From Ptychodera flava (taxonomy: Eukaryota > Hemichordata > Enteropneusta > Ptychoderidae): a stretch of 64,000 nt of DNA. Position numbers and translations under genes: made by a program. This document shows, piece after piece, positions 24,401 through 32,573 of the stretch (the stretch's first letter is position 1; each line of letters begins with the position of its first letter). The notes under the pieces were generated by a model. The model had not been told where the DNA came from. It was given only the letters and a program-made list of their open reading frames with translations, and did no database searches. The stretch is taken from NCBI RefSeq assembly GCF_041260155.1, contig NC_091932.1, positions 46,965,629 through 47,029,628 of the forward strand. Direction: 5' to 3'.

Positions 24401-27400
24401 CTCTTGACGAATACATTTATCAAAATAAAACTTTGAAAGACGGCTGTGCTCAGTGAGTAAACATGTAAACAGGTAAAAGGGTTGCAGATGTACACATGGT
24501 ACATGTGCATATGCATTGGCAGATAAACACTAGCAGAGCAGTTGTTTGTGATCTCAGCTTGATAATAAAGAGCAGCAGCCAGCCATGCACATTGTAAATC
24601 ACACAATCTTATTACTCTTATGCAAAGATTTTAATTTGGACGAGGTTGTGGAAAAATTCCAAATTCAAAGATGTTTTCTAAATGGCCAAATCTTCAGAAA
24701 AAAACTAAAGTATTCTCACATTTCTTCTGCGACATTTCAGATTTGGTAATAGTCCTTCATTTTAACAAGAATGTAGTTCATGTTTGAATCTGTTTTTTCC
24801 CTCTTTGAATTCACTTCATATGGCCAAACTCTTGCTCTCTGTTACAAATTACTAGTACAGTTATTAGAAATTTAGGGCAAGTAATTTTTCCTCTTGGGCA
24901 AGTAAAAATGAAATTCACGTGTCCCACGGTTAGTAAGTTTGAAAAAAATTTTCCGAGGCCTGCAGTATGGGTTGATTTTTTGTGACGTGCACTCACCATA
25001 TTTTCAAGAATTTATAGATTAGATAGAGTATGTGGCAATGAGAAAATGTTTTATTATACCGATCACGTGTTAAACTGCCACCAGATTTTTCATAATTGCC
25101 ACCTGATTTTATATCCGGTGGCAAACTTTTGCCACGAGAAATAAAAAAGTATTTCTATCCCTGCTTATTAGCAAATTTACGATCATTGGTTCTGGCCAAA
25201 GGGTTTTACACAGCGGTGTTGTTCTATGCAAAGACCTGGCTACTCTGGAAAACGAGATGTGTCCGACCTAAAATGTGTTGCTCTTCAAAACGATCATGGA
25301 TGTTTTCCTTGCAGTGTTCAACGTTTCGTTTGTATAGACGGTAAACGCTTCAATCAAACGTTTCAAGCCAAACGTTTCAAGCGTTTTTCTCAAACGCTGC
25401 CCGATCATCCTGGGTTCATCAACTATACCGGCGTTAAAAATCCGAGTGGCGACTAGCTTTCCACCATTACGCAGCGGCTAGTGCCGTTATATACATTCAT
25501 ATCATCGGCCATGCCACGTACATGCTTACGGCTCCAATACACCGTTGCCCCTACATCAGTCCTTTCTACCCAGCTTCCTATGTACCACCGTATATGCTGT
25601 AGTGGGTATTTAATTGCAAAGGTTGATGCATGGGTAACTGAATCGTTTTACATGTCACACTATGACTGAGGTAATGACCTTCGGGGGAGCTACTCGAATG
25701 TACTATGAACTACGTGAACTCTGCGTGATCGACCCATTCATATAATGTTGCGTCCTTAGTGGCGCAAAGAAATGAGGGCCATTCGAGATTTTATTGCGCG
25801 AATTGCGCAGTGGCGCGTCCTAGAATTAACTCTGCAATAAGTGCGATAGTTCAATATCAACACTATCATCTACGGTTCTGCAATGTCTATATAGCGTGTG
25901 AGGGGAGTGTGATCTGGGGAACACAAACAAGCGTATTTACATATGAATTTAGGACACGCCCGTGCTCTTAAAGGTGTTGGACGAAGGTGCTTTTCAAAGA
26001 ATTTTAATTATCACGCCATATAATTTGAATGGAGCCTCCGAGAAAAAATCGCAGACACGGTTTTTAAGAATATTGTCAAGGCTTGTCAATGAAGAAATTC
26101 CAACCGGAAATCTTGCAGCGTGTTCGCTTAAGGCGGGAAAACCAGTTTTTGAAAGGTCAAACGTTGTCACGTGACTCTTATGCAAATAATGACCATGTAC
26201 TGTACTTCGTCAGATAGCTCTATATCAGGGCTTTCAGGAAATGTATACTTTATTGGGGTTTGGGACGTGTTCAATTGAGAAAAAAATAAAAATCTGAAAG
26301 TGTCTAAAAGGTATTTAGCTACCTTAATTCTTTGGAAATTTGAAATTGGGAGGAAAAAGAATCCACGAAATCGGGTGATTTGCATACATTTGCATAAATT
26401 AACACTTCTTTATCAAACAACTTTTGACTGCATGACAAGCTAGCAGCTAAACCCAACCAATAATTTAATCTTGGGTTAACAAATTAATTAAAATTGAATG
26501 AGTATTTGCAAAAAAATCTTTTTTGAGCAAAATACGCCATGTTGGGTGCAACGCCCCCTTTATTGATTTGCTTCTGCCAATATTTATGAAAATGATGCTA
26601 CAATTTGCATTCAATTTTGGAAAAGCACCTGACTATCACAGAGCATGGAAAAAATAGTAATTCTAATTGCTGAGGTACATTGAACGTGTTCACACCTGTC
26701 AAACAAAAACACAAGGAATGAATTTGCAAGCAAAGCCACTCACCATTTAAGGTCTGGAGACTTCCCGCACAGCGACACAAATATTTTGACCTGTTTCTTC
26801 CTCCGGTGAGCAAGTTCATGTTATTGATCAGACACCTATGAAAAATGAAAAAAGTTTTACCCTTTCATGGCACTATCAAATGCAAGGGGTAGAAAATCCA
26901 TAAAAATTTGGTGACCCCTGGGTCAGTATCATCTACAGTGTGTAGGCTATAACTTAATGCCTTCAACATCCAATACGTTCCTTATTTAGGGTATGTGTAT
27001 GTCAAGTGTAAGCCTGTTATGCATACCAGTACATTCTTCAAACACATGAAATGAATTCATGGCAAAACATGTGATGGTCCCCGGAGTGAGAAAATTCATC
27101 AAATATTTGATATTCTAAACTTAATTATCAACAAATGATTGATTTTGCAATCTAGTTTGCTAGTCCTTTAGCCTAAGTTTGCTGGTCCTGTAGTCATTTG
27201 CTGGTCTTGAAGTCTAGTTAGCTAGTCTTGCACTCTAGTTTGCTAGTCCTGCAGTCTAGTTTGCTAGTCTGGAAGTCTTAGCTAGTCCTGTAGTATAAGT
27301 TTGTTGGTCCTGTAGTCATTTGCTAGTCCTAGTCTACTCTGCAGGTCTAAGTCCATCCAACCAGCAGAATTGCAAATTAACTTCTCTTGACGGAACACTC

Positions 27401-27548
27401 AAAACATTATATTTGAAGAACAACAACCTTATCTGAGTACACACAATACTAACTCATTGACAGTATCTTTGTGAAATCCAATGTCGTTGACCTTCCACTT
27501 CTTATGCCAATAGTTGCCTTCACGTTCTTCCTTTGCTTCTCCCTCCAT
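8534..27548 (-). CDS. TPMT: Thiopurine S-methyltransferase (TPMT), eight coding exons
   Basis: The predicted product is a cytosolic SAM-dependent methyltransferase of the TPMT family, which S-methylates aromatic thiols such as thiopurines. Coding exons in reading order are 27454-27548, 26744-26835, 14885-15017, 14447-14499, 12438-12512, 10733-10812, 9856-9900 and 8534-8649. All junctions have GT/AG sites and compatible phases. The total is about 229 residues, against 245 in human. Recognisable blocks are the N-terminal WHKKW...GFHKD (human WQDKW...AFHQE), the SAM-binding IFVSLCGKSPDLKW (human VFFPLCGKAVEMKW), GHDVIGLEFSEL, FDAVWDRHAFGAM (human FDMIWDRGALVAI) and a C-terminal tail ending KQ. 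The start ATG at 27546-27548 follows an acceptor and a short 5' UTR. Coding exon 2 appears one base out of frame, so the gene may be damaged, mis-sequenced, or use another acceptor. Intron 2 is 11.7 kb and full of transposons. Confidence 0.88.
8702..8793. repeat. 92-bp mini-palindrome, copy 1
   Basis: The terminal TAGACTGAAAGATCCAT...GATGGATCTGTCAGT and an inner inverted AGTGCGCCCT/AGGCACTCTC make almost the whole unit one hairpin. Two further copies lie at 44,595 and 52,704. It sits in the last TPMT intron. Confidence 0.8.
9856..9900 (-). CDS. TPMT: TPMT coding exon 7 (45-bp micro-exon)
   Basis: Acceptor TCTCCAG and donor GTAAGT enclose 45 bp. The encoded (G)PPFNVRTELIQEFFG matches human GPPFYVPHAEIERLFG. 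Both splice phases agree with exons 6 and 8. Confidence 0.93.
10733..10812 (-). CDS. TPMT: TPMT coding exon 6
   Basis: An 80-bp exon with acceptor GGTACAG and donor GTAGTG. The first base completes His. The product QNLMSLMKPDGNCLMMTAQY aligns with human [21 protein letters not shown], followed by D-x-T as in human YDPT. Confidence 0.92.
12438..12512 (-). CDS. TPMT: TPMT coding exon 5
   Basis: A 75-bp exon with acceptor TCTGTTACAG and donor GTAAGG. It encodes AIAGQFDAVWDRHAFGAM and a short basic tail. FDAVWDRHAF matches the family signature FDMIWDRGAL that lines the substrate side of the active site. Confidence 0.93.
14447..14499 (-). CDS. TPMT: TPMT coding exon 4
   Basis: A 53-bp exon between acceptor TTTTTTTGCAG and donor GTAAGT. 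It encodes ADDCQIQIYCCDFFAFT, matching human SGNISLYCCSIFDLP with the conserved Tyr-Cys-Cys. It enters in phase 0 and leaves two bases. Confidence 0.93.
14885..15017 (-). CDS. TPMT: TPMT coding exon 3 (SAM-site exon)
   Basis: The acceptor TCTCTGTAG and donor GTGAGT enclose 133 bp. The first base completes the TGG (Trp) codon begun in exon 2. The protein reads LAEQGHDVIGLEFSEL, a segment ending SFFEEQHLNYT, then ...GASVFK. This corresponds to human FADRGHSVVGVEISEL...EFFTEQNLSYS...GTKVFK. The acidic residue of GLE at the end of strand beta-2 is the usual SAM-ribose contact in this fold. Confidence 0.95.
15039..15264. mobile_element. TTAA-flanked MITE, copy 3
   Basis: It runs from CCCTTTGAGAGC (15,043) to GCACTCAAAGGG|TTAA (15,261-15,264). 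The left flank is a degraded TTAA. The copy is inverted relative to copies 1 and 2. It sits only about 25 bp upstream of the acceptor of TPMT coding exon 3, so it may overlap the branch-point region. Confidence 0.8.
15331..15506. repeat. Palindromic MITE, about 80-bp arms
   Basis: AATCTGATTAAAATC at 15,331 and GATTTTAATTAGATT ending 15,506 bracket further mirrored blocks (GTCTTTTATGCTAT / ATAGCATAAAAGAC and TTTATTTTTCTG / CAGAAAAATAAA). The loop is short (CCTCCCCTGTTTGTAGCGAGGGGA), and part of it also pairs. Non-coding, in TPMT intron 2. Confidence 0.85.
15507..17682. other. TPMT intron 2: CpG-rich block and hexamer repeat
   Basis: A short (ACATAA)n hexamer repeat lies at about 16,100-16,135. 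The stretch 16,440-17,640 is clearly richer in CpG than its surroundings (GCGCGATAACGCGA and similar). It contains an inverted pair, GACAGTTTTCGGAC (about 16,953) and GTCCGAAAACTGTC (about 17,568). It is probably a degraded element, but I cannot fix its ends and no protein is recognisable. Confidence 0.4.
19461..22079. mobile_element. 2.6-kb element with CCCTTACCGAAAWTTT ends and TTTGCNGCAA subterminal repeats
   Basis: The left end CCCTTACCGAAAATT and right end AAATTTCGGTAAGGG form the termini. Both subterminal zones (about 19,485-19,675 and 21,805-22,050) carry many copies of the palindromic motif TTTGCNGCAAA in both orientations, which looks like a transposase-binding array. The middle holds a CpG-rich stretch (about 20,200-21,230) and a 60-bp-arm hairpin. 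No transposase was recognised. It interrupts the tandem array of the surrounding element. Confidence 0.8.
21632..21794. repeat. Hairpin with 60-bp arms (59/60 paired)
   Basis: The arm 21,632-21,691 (TTTATTTGCGCTGACCATTG ... TTGGATAAA) is the reverse complement of 21,735-21,794 with one mismatch, around a 43-bp loop. It lies inside the 19.46-22.08 kb element next to its right subterminal repeats. Confidence 0.92.
23238..25163. mobile_element. hAT-like element with CAGKGATMGAAATA termini, 1.9 kb
   Basis: The left end CAGTGATCGAAATAATCGG and right end (reverse complement) CAGGGATAGAAATACTTTT are similar. Near each end the motif GGTGGCAA/TTGCCACC is repeated. The flanks are TGTATTAG (23,230-23,237) and CTTATTAG (25,164-25,171), an 8-bp duplication with two changes, as expected for hAT. 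A second hAT-like element is inserted at 23,681-24,962. No transposase recognised, so it is non-autonomous. Confidence 0.78.
23681..24962. mobile_element. Nested hAT-like element, CAGGGCTCAAAAATT termini, 1.28 kb
   Basis: The left end CAGGGCTCAAAAATTCC and right end AAAAATTTTCCGAGGCCTG are imperfect inverted repeats of the hAT CAGGG type. Just inside each end the motif GGGCAAGTAAAA recurs. The flanks share CAGTA, a partial match to an 8-bp duplication. Its interior has no recognisable protein. It lies inside the 23,238-25,163 element and is therefore younger than it. Confidence 0.65.
26744..26835 (-). CDS. TPMT: TPMT coding exon 2, with an internal frame mismatch
   Basis: The acceptor TTCATAG and donor GTGAGT bound 92 bp. 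The entry phase from exon 1 reads CLINNMNLLTGG, matching the human helix LLKKHLDTFLKG. The exit phase to exon 3 requires VKIFVSLCGKSPDLKW, which matches LRVFFPLCGKAVEMKW. These two frames differ by one base, and the switch lies near the purine run at about 26785-26800. An internal acceptor there (CACCGGAG) would restore the frame but would drop the helix and has a poor pyrimidine tract. A missing base, either real or an assembly error, is the simplest reading. Confidence 0.78.
27140..27350. repeat. Imperfect minisatellite, about 24-bp TTTGCTAGTCCTGYAGTCTAG unit
   Basis: Eight or so degenerate repeats of a unit like TTTGCTAGTCCTGTAGTCTA lie in tandem, in the intron just inside TPMT coding exon 1. 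It is absent elsewhere in the window. Confidence 0.85.
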
Positions 27549-27565
27549 TTTATGTCGATCACTTA
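27454..27565 (-). CDS. TPMT: TPMT coding exon 1 (includes 17 bp of 5' UTR)
   Basis: An acceptor TTTTCAG precedes the exon. The ATG at 27546-27548 opens 31 codons beginning MEGEAKEEREGNYWHKKW and ending ...DTVN plus two bases, then donor GTTAGT. WHKKW and GFHKD align with the human TPMT N-terminus (WQDKW, AFHQE). The open frame continues upstream of the ATG, but that part is intronic. The exon upstream of the acceptor, and the promoter, were not identified. Confidence 0.82.
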
Positions 27566-28209
27566 CTGAAAATAAAATTGCAAAAACTACAGTAACAATA
27601 CATGTACAGAAACACATGAAAATAATTGTATCATTTAGTTTTTCCTTGACTTTCAGTGTAATGGAAGCATCTACCATGGACATATCTGTCCTCAAGTTTG
27701 CTGATTTTTCTCATGTTACAGTAAAAACCCTAAAGAACACATAATGAGTTGAATAATGTTTAAGTTATGCATCTATCCAAGGTCTCAAGGTACATGTATG
27801 ACAGTTAACTTGAACTTCAAATGTAGGTAAATTTTAGATCACTTGTTTCTCCAATACCAAAGTTGCTGAAATTATAGTTAATGATGTATTGGTAGTTACA
27901 CTATTATGTACTGGTCAAAACTTTCTACTCATTGTTCCAATACTAGAAGGTCACTCTCATCATTTTGCCAACATGGCTTTACATTCAATAACTGTCCAAA
28001 TTATCATGGAAATATATTCACACGATTTGAAAATAATCATCGCTTTATATAATTTGGTCATGCCATGATTGTACATCACATTAAGAATATGCTACTGACA
28101 TCAGGTATCAAAATTAACCTTTTTACACAATGAGTAGAAAACCATTTCCAAAAACTGTTACCAATCCAAGGAACACATTTGTAAGTCCGCTTTCACTCCA
28201 GCCATGTGG
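27566..28209. other. Upstream flank of TPMT coding exon 1
   Basis: AT-rich. It should contain the intron that precedes the first coding exon and perhaps a 5' UTR exon. I could not identify a promoter, CpG island or non-coding exon. Confidence 0.35.
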
Positions 28210-28461
28210 TTAACCTTTTGAGTGCCAAAGTCGATTTTTGTTGCCGTTATACAATATAAAGCCAACAATTTCTTTCAGATGTAGACAATTTTTTTTCTGA
28301 TTTTTCCCAAAATTTTGGTCGAAAAGTATAGCCCATGAAAATTTATGTCCATTAAGTCCAAAATCATGGAAAAAATTACAGAAAAATTCATAAAAATTGG
28401 TAAAATGTTGCCCTGATATTTTGGGGGAGGAAGATTACAGTGCTCAAAGACAAAGGGTTAA
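28210..28461. mobile_element. TTAA-flanked MITE, copy 4
   Basis: It starts TTAA|CCTTTTGAGTGCC and ends GTGCTCAAAGACAAAGGG|TTAA, with a small insertion near the right terminus. The interior is homologous to the copies at 2.6, 6.1 and 15.0 kb. Confidence 0.82.
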
Positions 28462-28697
28462 TATTGATTTATTATATGATTACTGTTTCTGACAATCTGA
28501 CAAAAAATAAACAGTGTCACACTAACAGCATCTACACTGTATAAAGTTCATCCAGTCAGCCAGGAAACAGTGCCAGTGCATGAAAGCACTTTTAAATCAA
28601 AATTTTGAATGAATATGAACCACAAAATATTAAATTTTCTTTGTAAATTGGATAATCAGTGCAAAAGAAATTGAAATGATACAAATTGGTACACTAC

Positions 28698-29564
28698 CAG
28701 GGCTCGAAATTAGCAGTAGTCCCGCGTCCACAGACTACCAACTTTTTCCTGGGGCTACCAAAACCAATAAAATGGTGGCCCACACGTACTACCAAAGTCT
28801 GGGACATAAATTACTCAGTGAGCGACATGTTGATCGCTGTGAGATGATTGACGCTAATACAGTCAACCCAGTTATGAAAATTAAAAGGCGACAGTGCAGT
28901 CGAATTTGTTAGGACAAACTTTCAATAAAATGTCATTATGTTCACTGATGTACCTAGATGACAGGCTTGGGAAATGATGGCCAATGAAATTTATTTTCAT
29001 AGTTATTTAATCACAATGTATCAATCACAATTAAACACAAAATTATTCAAACTGCAAAGTAAAAGTTGTTGGGCCATCCACAAATTACGCTTTCCAGAGT
29101 GTACGAGATCATCGCATGATAGTGTACTGGTACTATGGTGGAGAAATATAGCCAATTGCCACGAAAGTATAATTTGGAACATGACTGTACCAAGTTGCCA
29201 TCATGAAATTCATAGCCCATCTATTTTTAGCCATGTTATGTTTACATGTGCTGAGTGAAAAGTCGTCATGGCGAACATCAAAATGTGTGAATAGGTCGTC
29301 TAACTATGAGGCATCACCGTTGTCCACTATACCGTTCTCCTAAGGCTATGATCTGCAGGTATTGATGTCAAATGACTACAAAATTCACTTCCTGGATAGA
29401 ATCATGCAAAATAAATCTTTCATTGTCTAGATATAAATAAAAATATCCTTTACAAAAAACTTCATTCAGGCATGGGCTACCAGACCTTGTCACTGGGCTA
29501 TCAACTATAGAAAATGGTAGCCCAATGGGACTACCACAGAAAAAAGTTAATTTCGAGCCCTGAC
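28698..29564. mobile_element. hAT MITE B, complete copy (CAGGGCTCGAAATTA termini)
   Basis: CAGGGCTCGAAATTAGCAG at 28,698 and TTAATTTCGAGCCCTG ending 29,562 are inverted termini. The 8-bp flanks TACACTAC match at 28,690-28,697 and 29,565-29,572, leaving two extra bases on the right. Motifs such as GACTACCAACTTTT and GGGCTACCA near the ends are typical of this kind of hAT derivative. A second copy, cut by other elements, lies at 38.86-44.43 kb. No transposase. Confidence 0.88.
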
Positions 29565-29873
29565 TACACTACATACCCTCAATTTTTTATCATGCACAAT
29601 GGCACTTAAGAGAAGATTTAGCATGAATAAATTGCAGCTGATTACCCATTGTTCACTATTTTTAAAATTTCATTAGGTTTCGAAACGATAAAATGTCTGC
29701 AAACCATATGTTGGAGCAAACATTCTTTTTAGTTTTACATTCATGGTTGTAGGCTGAGGTTTCATTCCATGACAAATGTTAAAAAGTGGTAGTCCCATAA
29801 GGGACAACCATTTCCAGAAATTGATGATCCTAAGGCAAGGTTTGGTTGTCCTTGAACGGTTTCTAGACGTTTC

Positions 29874-30400
29874 GGCACCAAGTCGTTTCGGCCCAAGACG
29901 TTTCGGCCTCTCGATTTCAGGCCCCAAGTCGTTTCGGTACTGCGACCCAAGACGTTTCGGCACTGCTCAGGGCTATCTGAGGGAACAAGTGCTGGAGCGT
30001 AATGTTGCACATCCAAGCACTAAAAAAGTAGTGTCAAATAACATTCATGTACATCATGCTTCACTTTGTGAGAAAATAGTAAGAGACCGTAGAAAAAAAC
30101 TTCATATCATTTTCAAATCTGTGACACAAGTTTATCGATAGCAATAGCCGCCGACACGGCAAATGTTTGAAAGCAGTGCCAAAACAGCACGGCAAATGTC
30201 ACACAAATGCACAGAAAAGTACTGGTCAGAACGCAAAGGTCACGCTTGCGAATATGACGGTCAGTCAATTACTAAATAGTTTGAAAACAAATCGAAACAG
30301 GGATGCCGAAACGTCTCGGGTTGCGGTGCCGAAACGACTTTGGGCCGGAAATTGCGAGGCCGAAACGACTTGGGCCGAAACGACTTGGTGCCGAAACGAC
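29874..30400. repeat. Foldback element built of CGTTTCGGC motifs
   Basis: The left arm (about 29,874-29,970) contains several ACGTTTCGGC / GTCGTTTCGG repeats, e.g. CGTTTCGGCACCAAGTCG. The right arm (about 30,303-30,400) has the mirrored CCGAAACGACTTGGGCCG and related repeats. The 330-bp interior is non-coding. It therefore carries both tandem and inverted structure. Confidence 0.85.
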
Positions 30401-30829
30401 CAGTGGTTTCCTCCTTGAACCAGGAAGTATACCGTTAATTTTCAGCCATGTTGATGACTCAAGTACTTCAGAAAGTGGGTTGATAGTAAATTGCGTCTCA
30501 ATTCTACAATAATACGAGTATATACTCTATCCCAAATTTTGACGGGATCTAGCACTGCTTGTGGTTTAATTACTCCAGTCAAAGCCAGTGTATAAACCAT
30601 GAAAAAATGAATCCAATTGGTTTCAGGGGCCTTTGTTTATCTAACCACATATCACTGTGGACCTCGGAATGGACCTTCAGCAATTGCCCAGTTCAGAAAC
30701 CATATTTTGTTCAGGTCAATCAACATGATGTGAGGCAAAAGTAGCAGATATTCTGACTCTCAGGCTTTTACAGTATCCTTTAGGGTGCTCATTTTGAATC
30801 TTTAAGTAAAGTTTTCACCAGCTCAGTTT

Positions 30830-31435
30830 TGTGACAATCATAAATTATATATTTACCCATAGAGATATCTGCGATAACACTAGAAATTGACAGTGATTTT
30901 AAATTTCAAATATCAGTAAATATGGGGTAATTTGTCCTTCTAGTACCAAATTTGCATGGTGACCCTAGATATTTTTTATTGATTTTTAATTAAAGACAAT
31001 GGTCAAAAGTTTCCCAGAGAAAAGTTTAAGCAAAAGTTGTAGTCTTTCTTTTCGAGGCCAAAACTATCAGTGCTTTATGGTAGAATGTGCCTTGGGGACA
31101 TATTTTGACTTTTAAAATTTTCCAACTCTTTCCCGATCTACCACTTCTAGGGAATCACGTTGAAGCCTTAGGAGAAAGAAAATCTTTCACACTCTAAGAT
31201 TTTTGAAAATCTAATATTTATTTTTTCTCCATAGAGTTAACACTGGGATGGTGGTCAATTTGAATTTTATATCTGTAAATCTTCGGTAATTTGTTTCTCC
31301 AGTGCAAAAATTTGCACTGTGACCCCTGATTGAAAGAGAATGCTTGAATTAGTCCTTGAGGAAAGTTTGAGCAAAAGTTTTTTTTGTCTTTCAATTTCGA
31401 GGCCCATACTACCTTAACTTTAATATTTATCAGGA
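30830..31435. repeat. Two diverged direct copies of a ~365-bp unit
   Basis: The stretch from about 30,870 (GTAAATATGGGGTAATTTGT ... GCATGGTGACCCTAGA ... AGTTTAAGCAAAAGTTG) recurs from about 31,225 (GTAAATCTTCGGTAATTTGT ... GCACTGTGACCCCTGA ... AGTTTGAGCAAAAGTTT). The part near 31,060-31,150 is also related, inverted, to about 38,530-38,640. Non-coding, family unknown. Confidence 0.65.
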
Positions 31436-32035
31436 GGCCTCGTTGTGTGCAATGCTATATTTGGTATTATGTTATAGCTTTTCAATACCAGTGAGTTTTG
31501 TGACGTCATCGAGCCAGATTATTACTGATAATGTATCCGATAAACCAGCATTTGGCCCAAGATCTTAATCACTGGCATTGTAAAAACTGTAGCAATTGTA
31601 CCCCTCCCGGCCCATGGAATCCAACAAACTTTACACTTCAAAAGGTACATCATCTTCGCAAAGGTCTCTTGTCCGGGTAGCTGAATGCTACCCTAAATCA
31701 GAATGTGTAGTCTAACGACCCGTGCGGGAGGGCGATGCCCTCCCACAGAAGGTCAGAAGTTACGAAACACCATGGGAGGATGGTGACCTCCACAACACAC
31801 TGTCAATGAGCGCATGGAGGTAAAAAAGATCATCCATGATAGGAGGCAGTACGCTCGTACCTCTATGATAAAACTATCGCTTTCGGCTTCAATTATGACT
31901 TCGCAAAGCCACTTTTGCTTGCTGTATAATAGGGGCAAGAGGACTAGACAAAGCGACGATCGGATCGCGCTAACGGCTAGCTGAGTATACTCTTTCATTG
32001 TTGTTTTTGCAAAACCTTTATTGTACTTTATGATC

Positions 32036-32090
32036 AAGATCCCAACTGGGATACGATTTCAATAAAGGCTTACTTTACTTTACTTTACGA
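32036..32090 (+). repeat. Probable retroposon 3' tail: AATAAA plus (CTTTA)n
   Basis: ATTTCAATAAAGGCTTACTT followed by ACTTT repeats looks like the 3' end of a LINE or SINE ending in a short tandem tail. The roughly 400 bp upstream could be its body, but no reverse-transcriptase frame is recognisable. Confidence 0.5.
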
Positions 32091-32339
32091 AGTGGTTTAG
32101 ATTTCGTCTACTCACTTGCTTTCCTACTCTCTTTCACTGCAGGGTTTAGGATTTATCGTAGCACACGTCTATTCTGTGCAAACTTCCACATTCAGATCTA
32201 TACAGACCAGTGTGAACTTCCTCCGTCCTTTGTGTATCTCCTATGGTGCATGTACACGCCACAGGCTTTCCAAACCGCTACTGATGAACTAACGATAACA
32301 TGAGTGTCGCTCACTTGATTAGGTCAAAGTTCGTACAGG

Positions 32340-32540
32340 CAAAGCACAGGCGCTCCGTAGCTCTAGCTGGGTAGTCTGCTAAGTAGATCGATTTTCGGCT
32401 CGATCTATCTATCCCGCAGTCGATATGCCCGCCACTGTAACCTAAATACTCACTAGGTTGCAGTGGCGGGCATATCGACTACGGGATCGATAGATCGAGA
32501 TTACCCAGCTATGACGCGCCTGTGAGGCAAAGGCTTTGGC
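32340..32540. repeat. Palindromic element with ~90-bp arms
   Basis: The mirrored blocks CAGTCGATATGCCCGCCACT / AGTGGCGGGCATATCGACT, GATCTATC / GATAGATC and AGCTGGGTA / TACCCAGCT surround a short loop (ACCTAAATACTCACTAGGTT). The arms are imperfect toward their outer ends (ACAGGCGC / GCGCCTGT). Confidence 0.88.
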
Positions 32541-32573
32541 CAGGTTTATTCAGAGTCCGTGATGCACATGTTG

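Larger units (their letters stand above)
17989..26327. mobile_element. TTAA-flanked element, GGTAGCTAAA termini, 8.3 kb with later insertions
   Basis: The left end TTAA|GGTAGCTAAAGACC (17,989-18,006) and right end GGTATTTAGCTACC|TTAA (26,310-26,327) form an imperfect 14-bp inverted repeat with TTAA target duplications. The related repeat at 34.28-34.75 kb shows the empty site GGAGTTAAATTC with one TTAA. After removing the insertions at 18,418-22,578 and 23,238-25,163, about 2.2 kb belongs to this element. I see no transposase, so it is probably non-autonomous (piggyBac-like or Kolobok-like by target choice). Confidence 0.85.
17683..26460. repeat. Interspersed repeat A, copy 1, split by an 8.3-kb insertion
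   Basis: 17,683-17,992 (TTGGTATTAATAAAAATTAA ... GCCAGAGTGGAGTTAA) and 26,324-26,460 (TTAATTCTTTGG ... AAACCCAACC) match the two halves of one uninterrupted stretch at 34,277-34,750. The halves are therefore one older repeat cut by the TTAA element. No coding capacity seen; superfamily unknown. Confidence 0.85.

Noticed and set aside
27429-27695. 88-residue membrane-like frame (CTCIVTVVFAILF) extending TPMT exon 1 upstream
   Set aside because: The extension is intronic, ending at an acceptor TTTTCAG. TPMT similarity begins only after the internal ATG.
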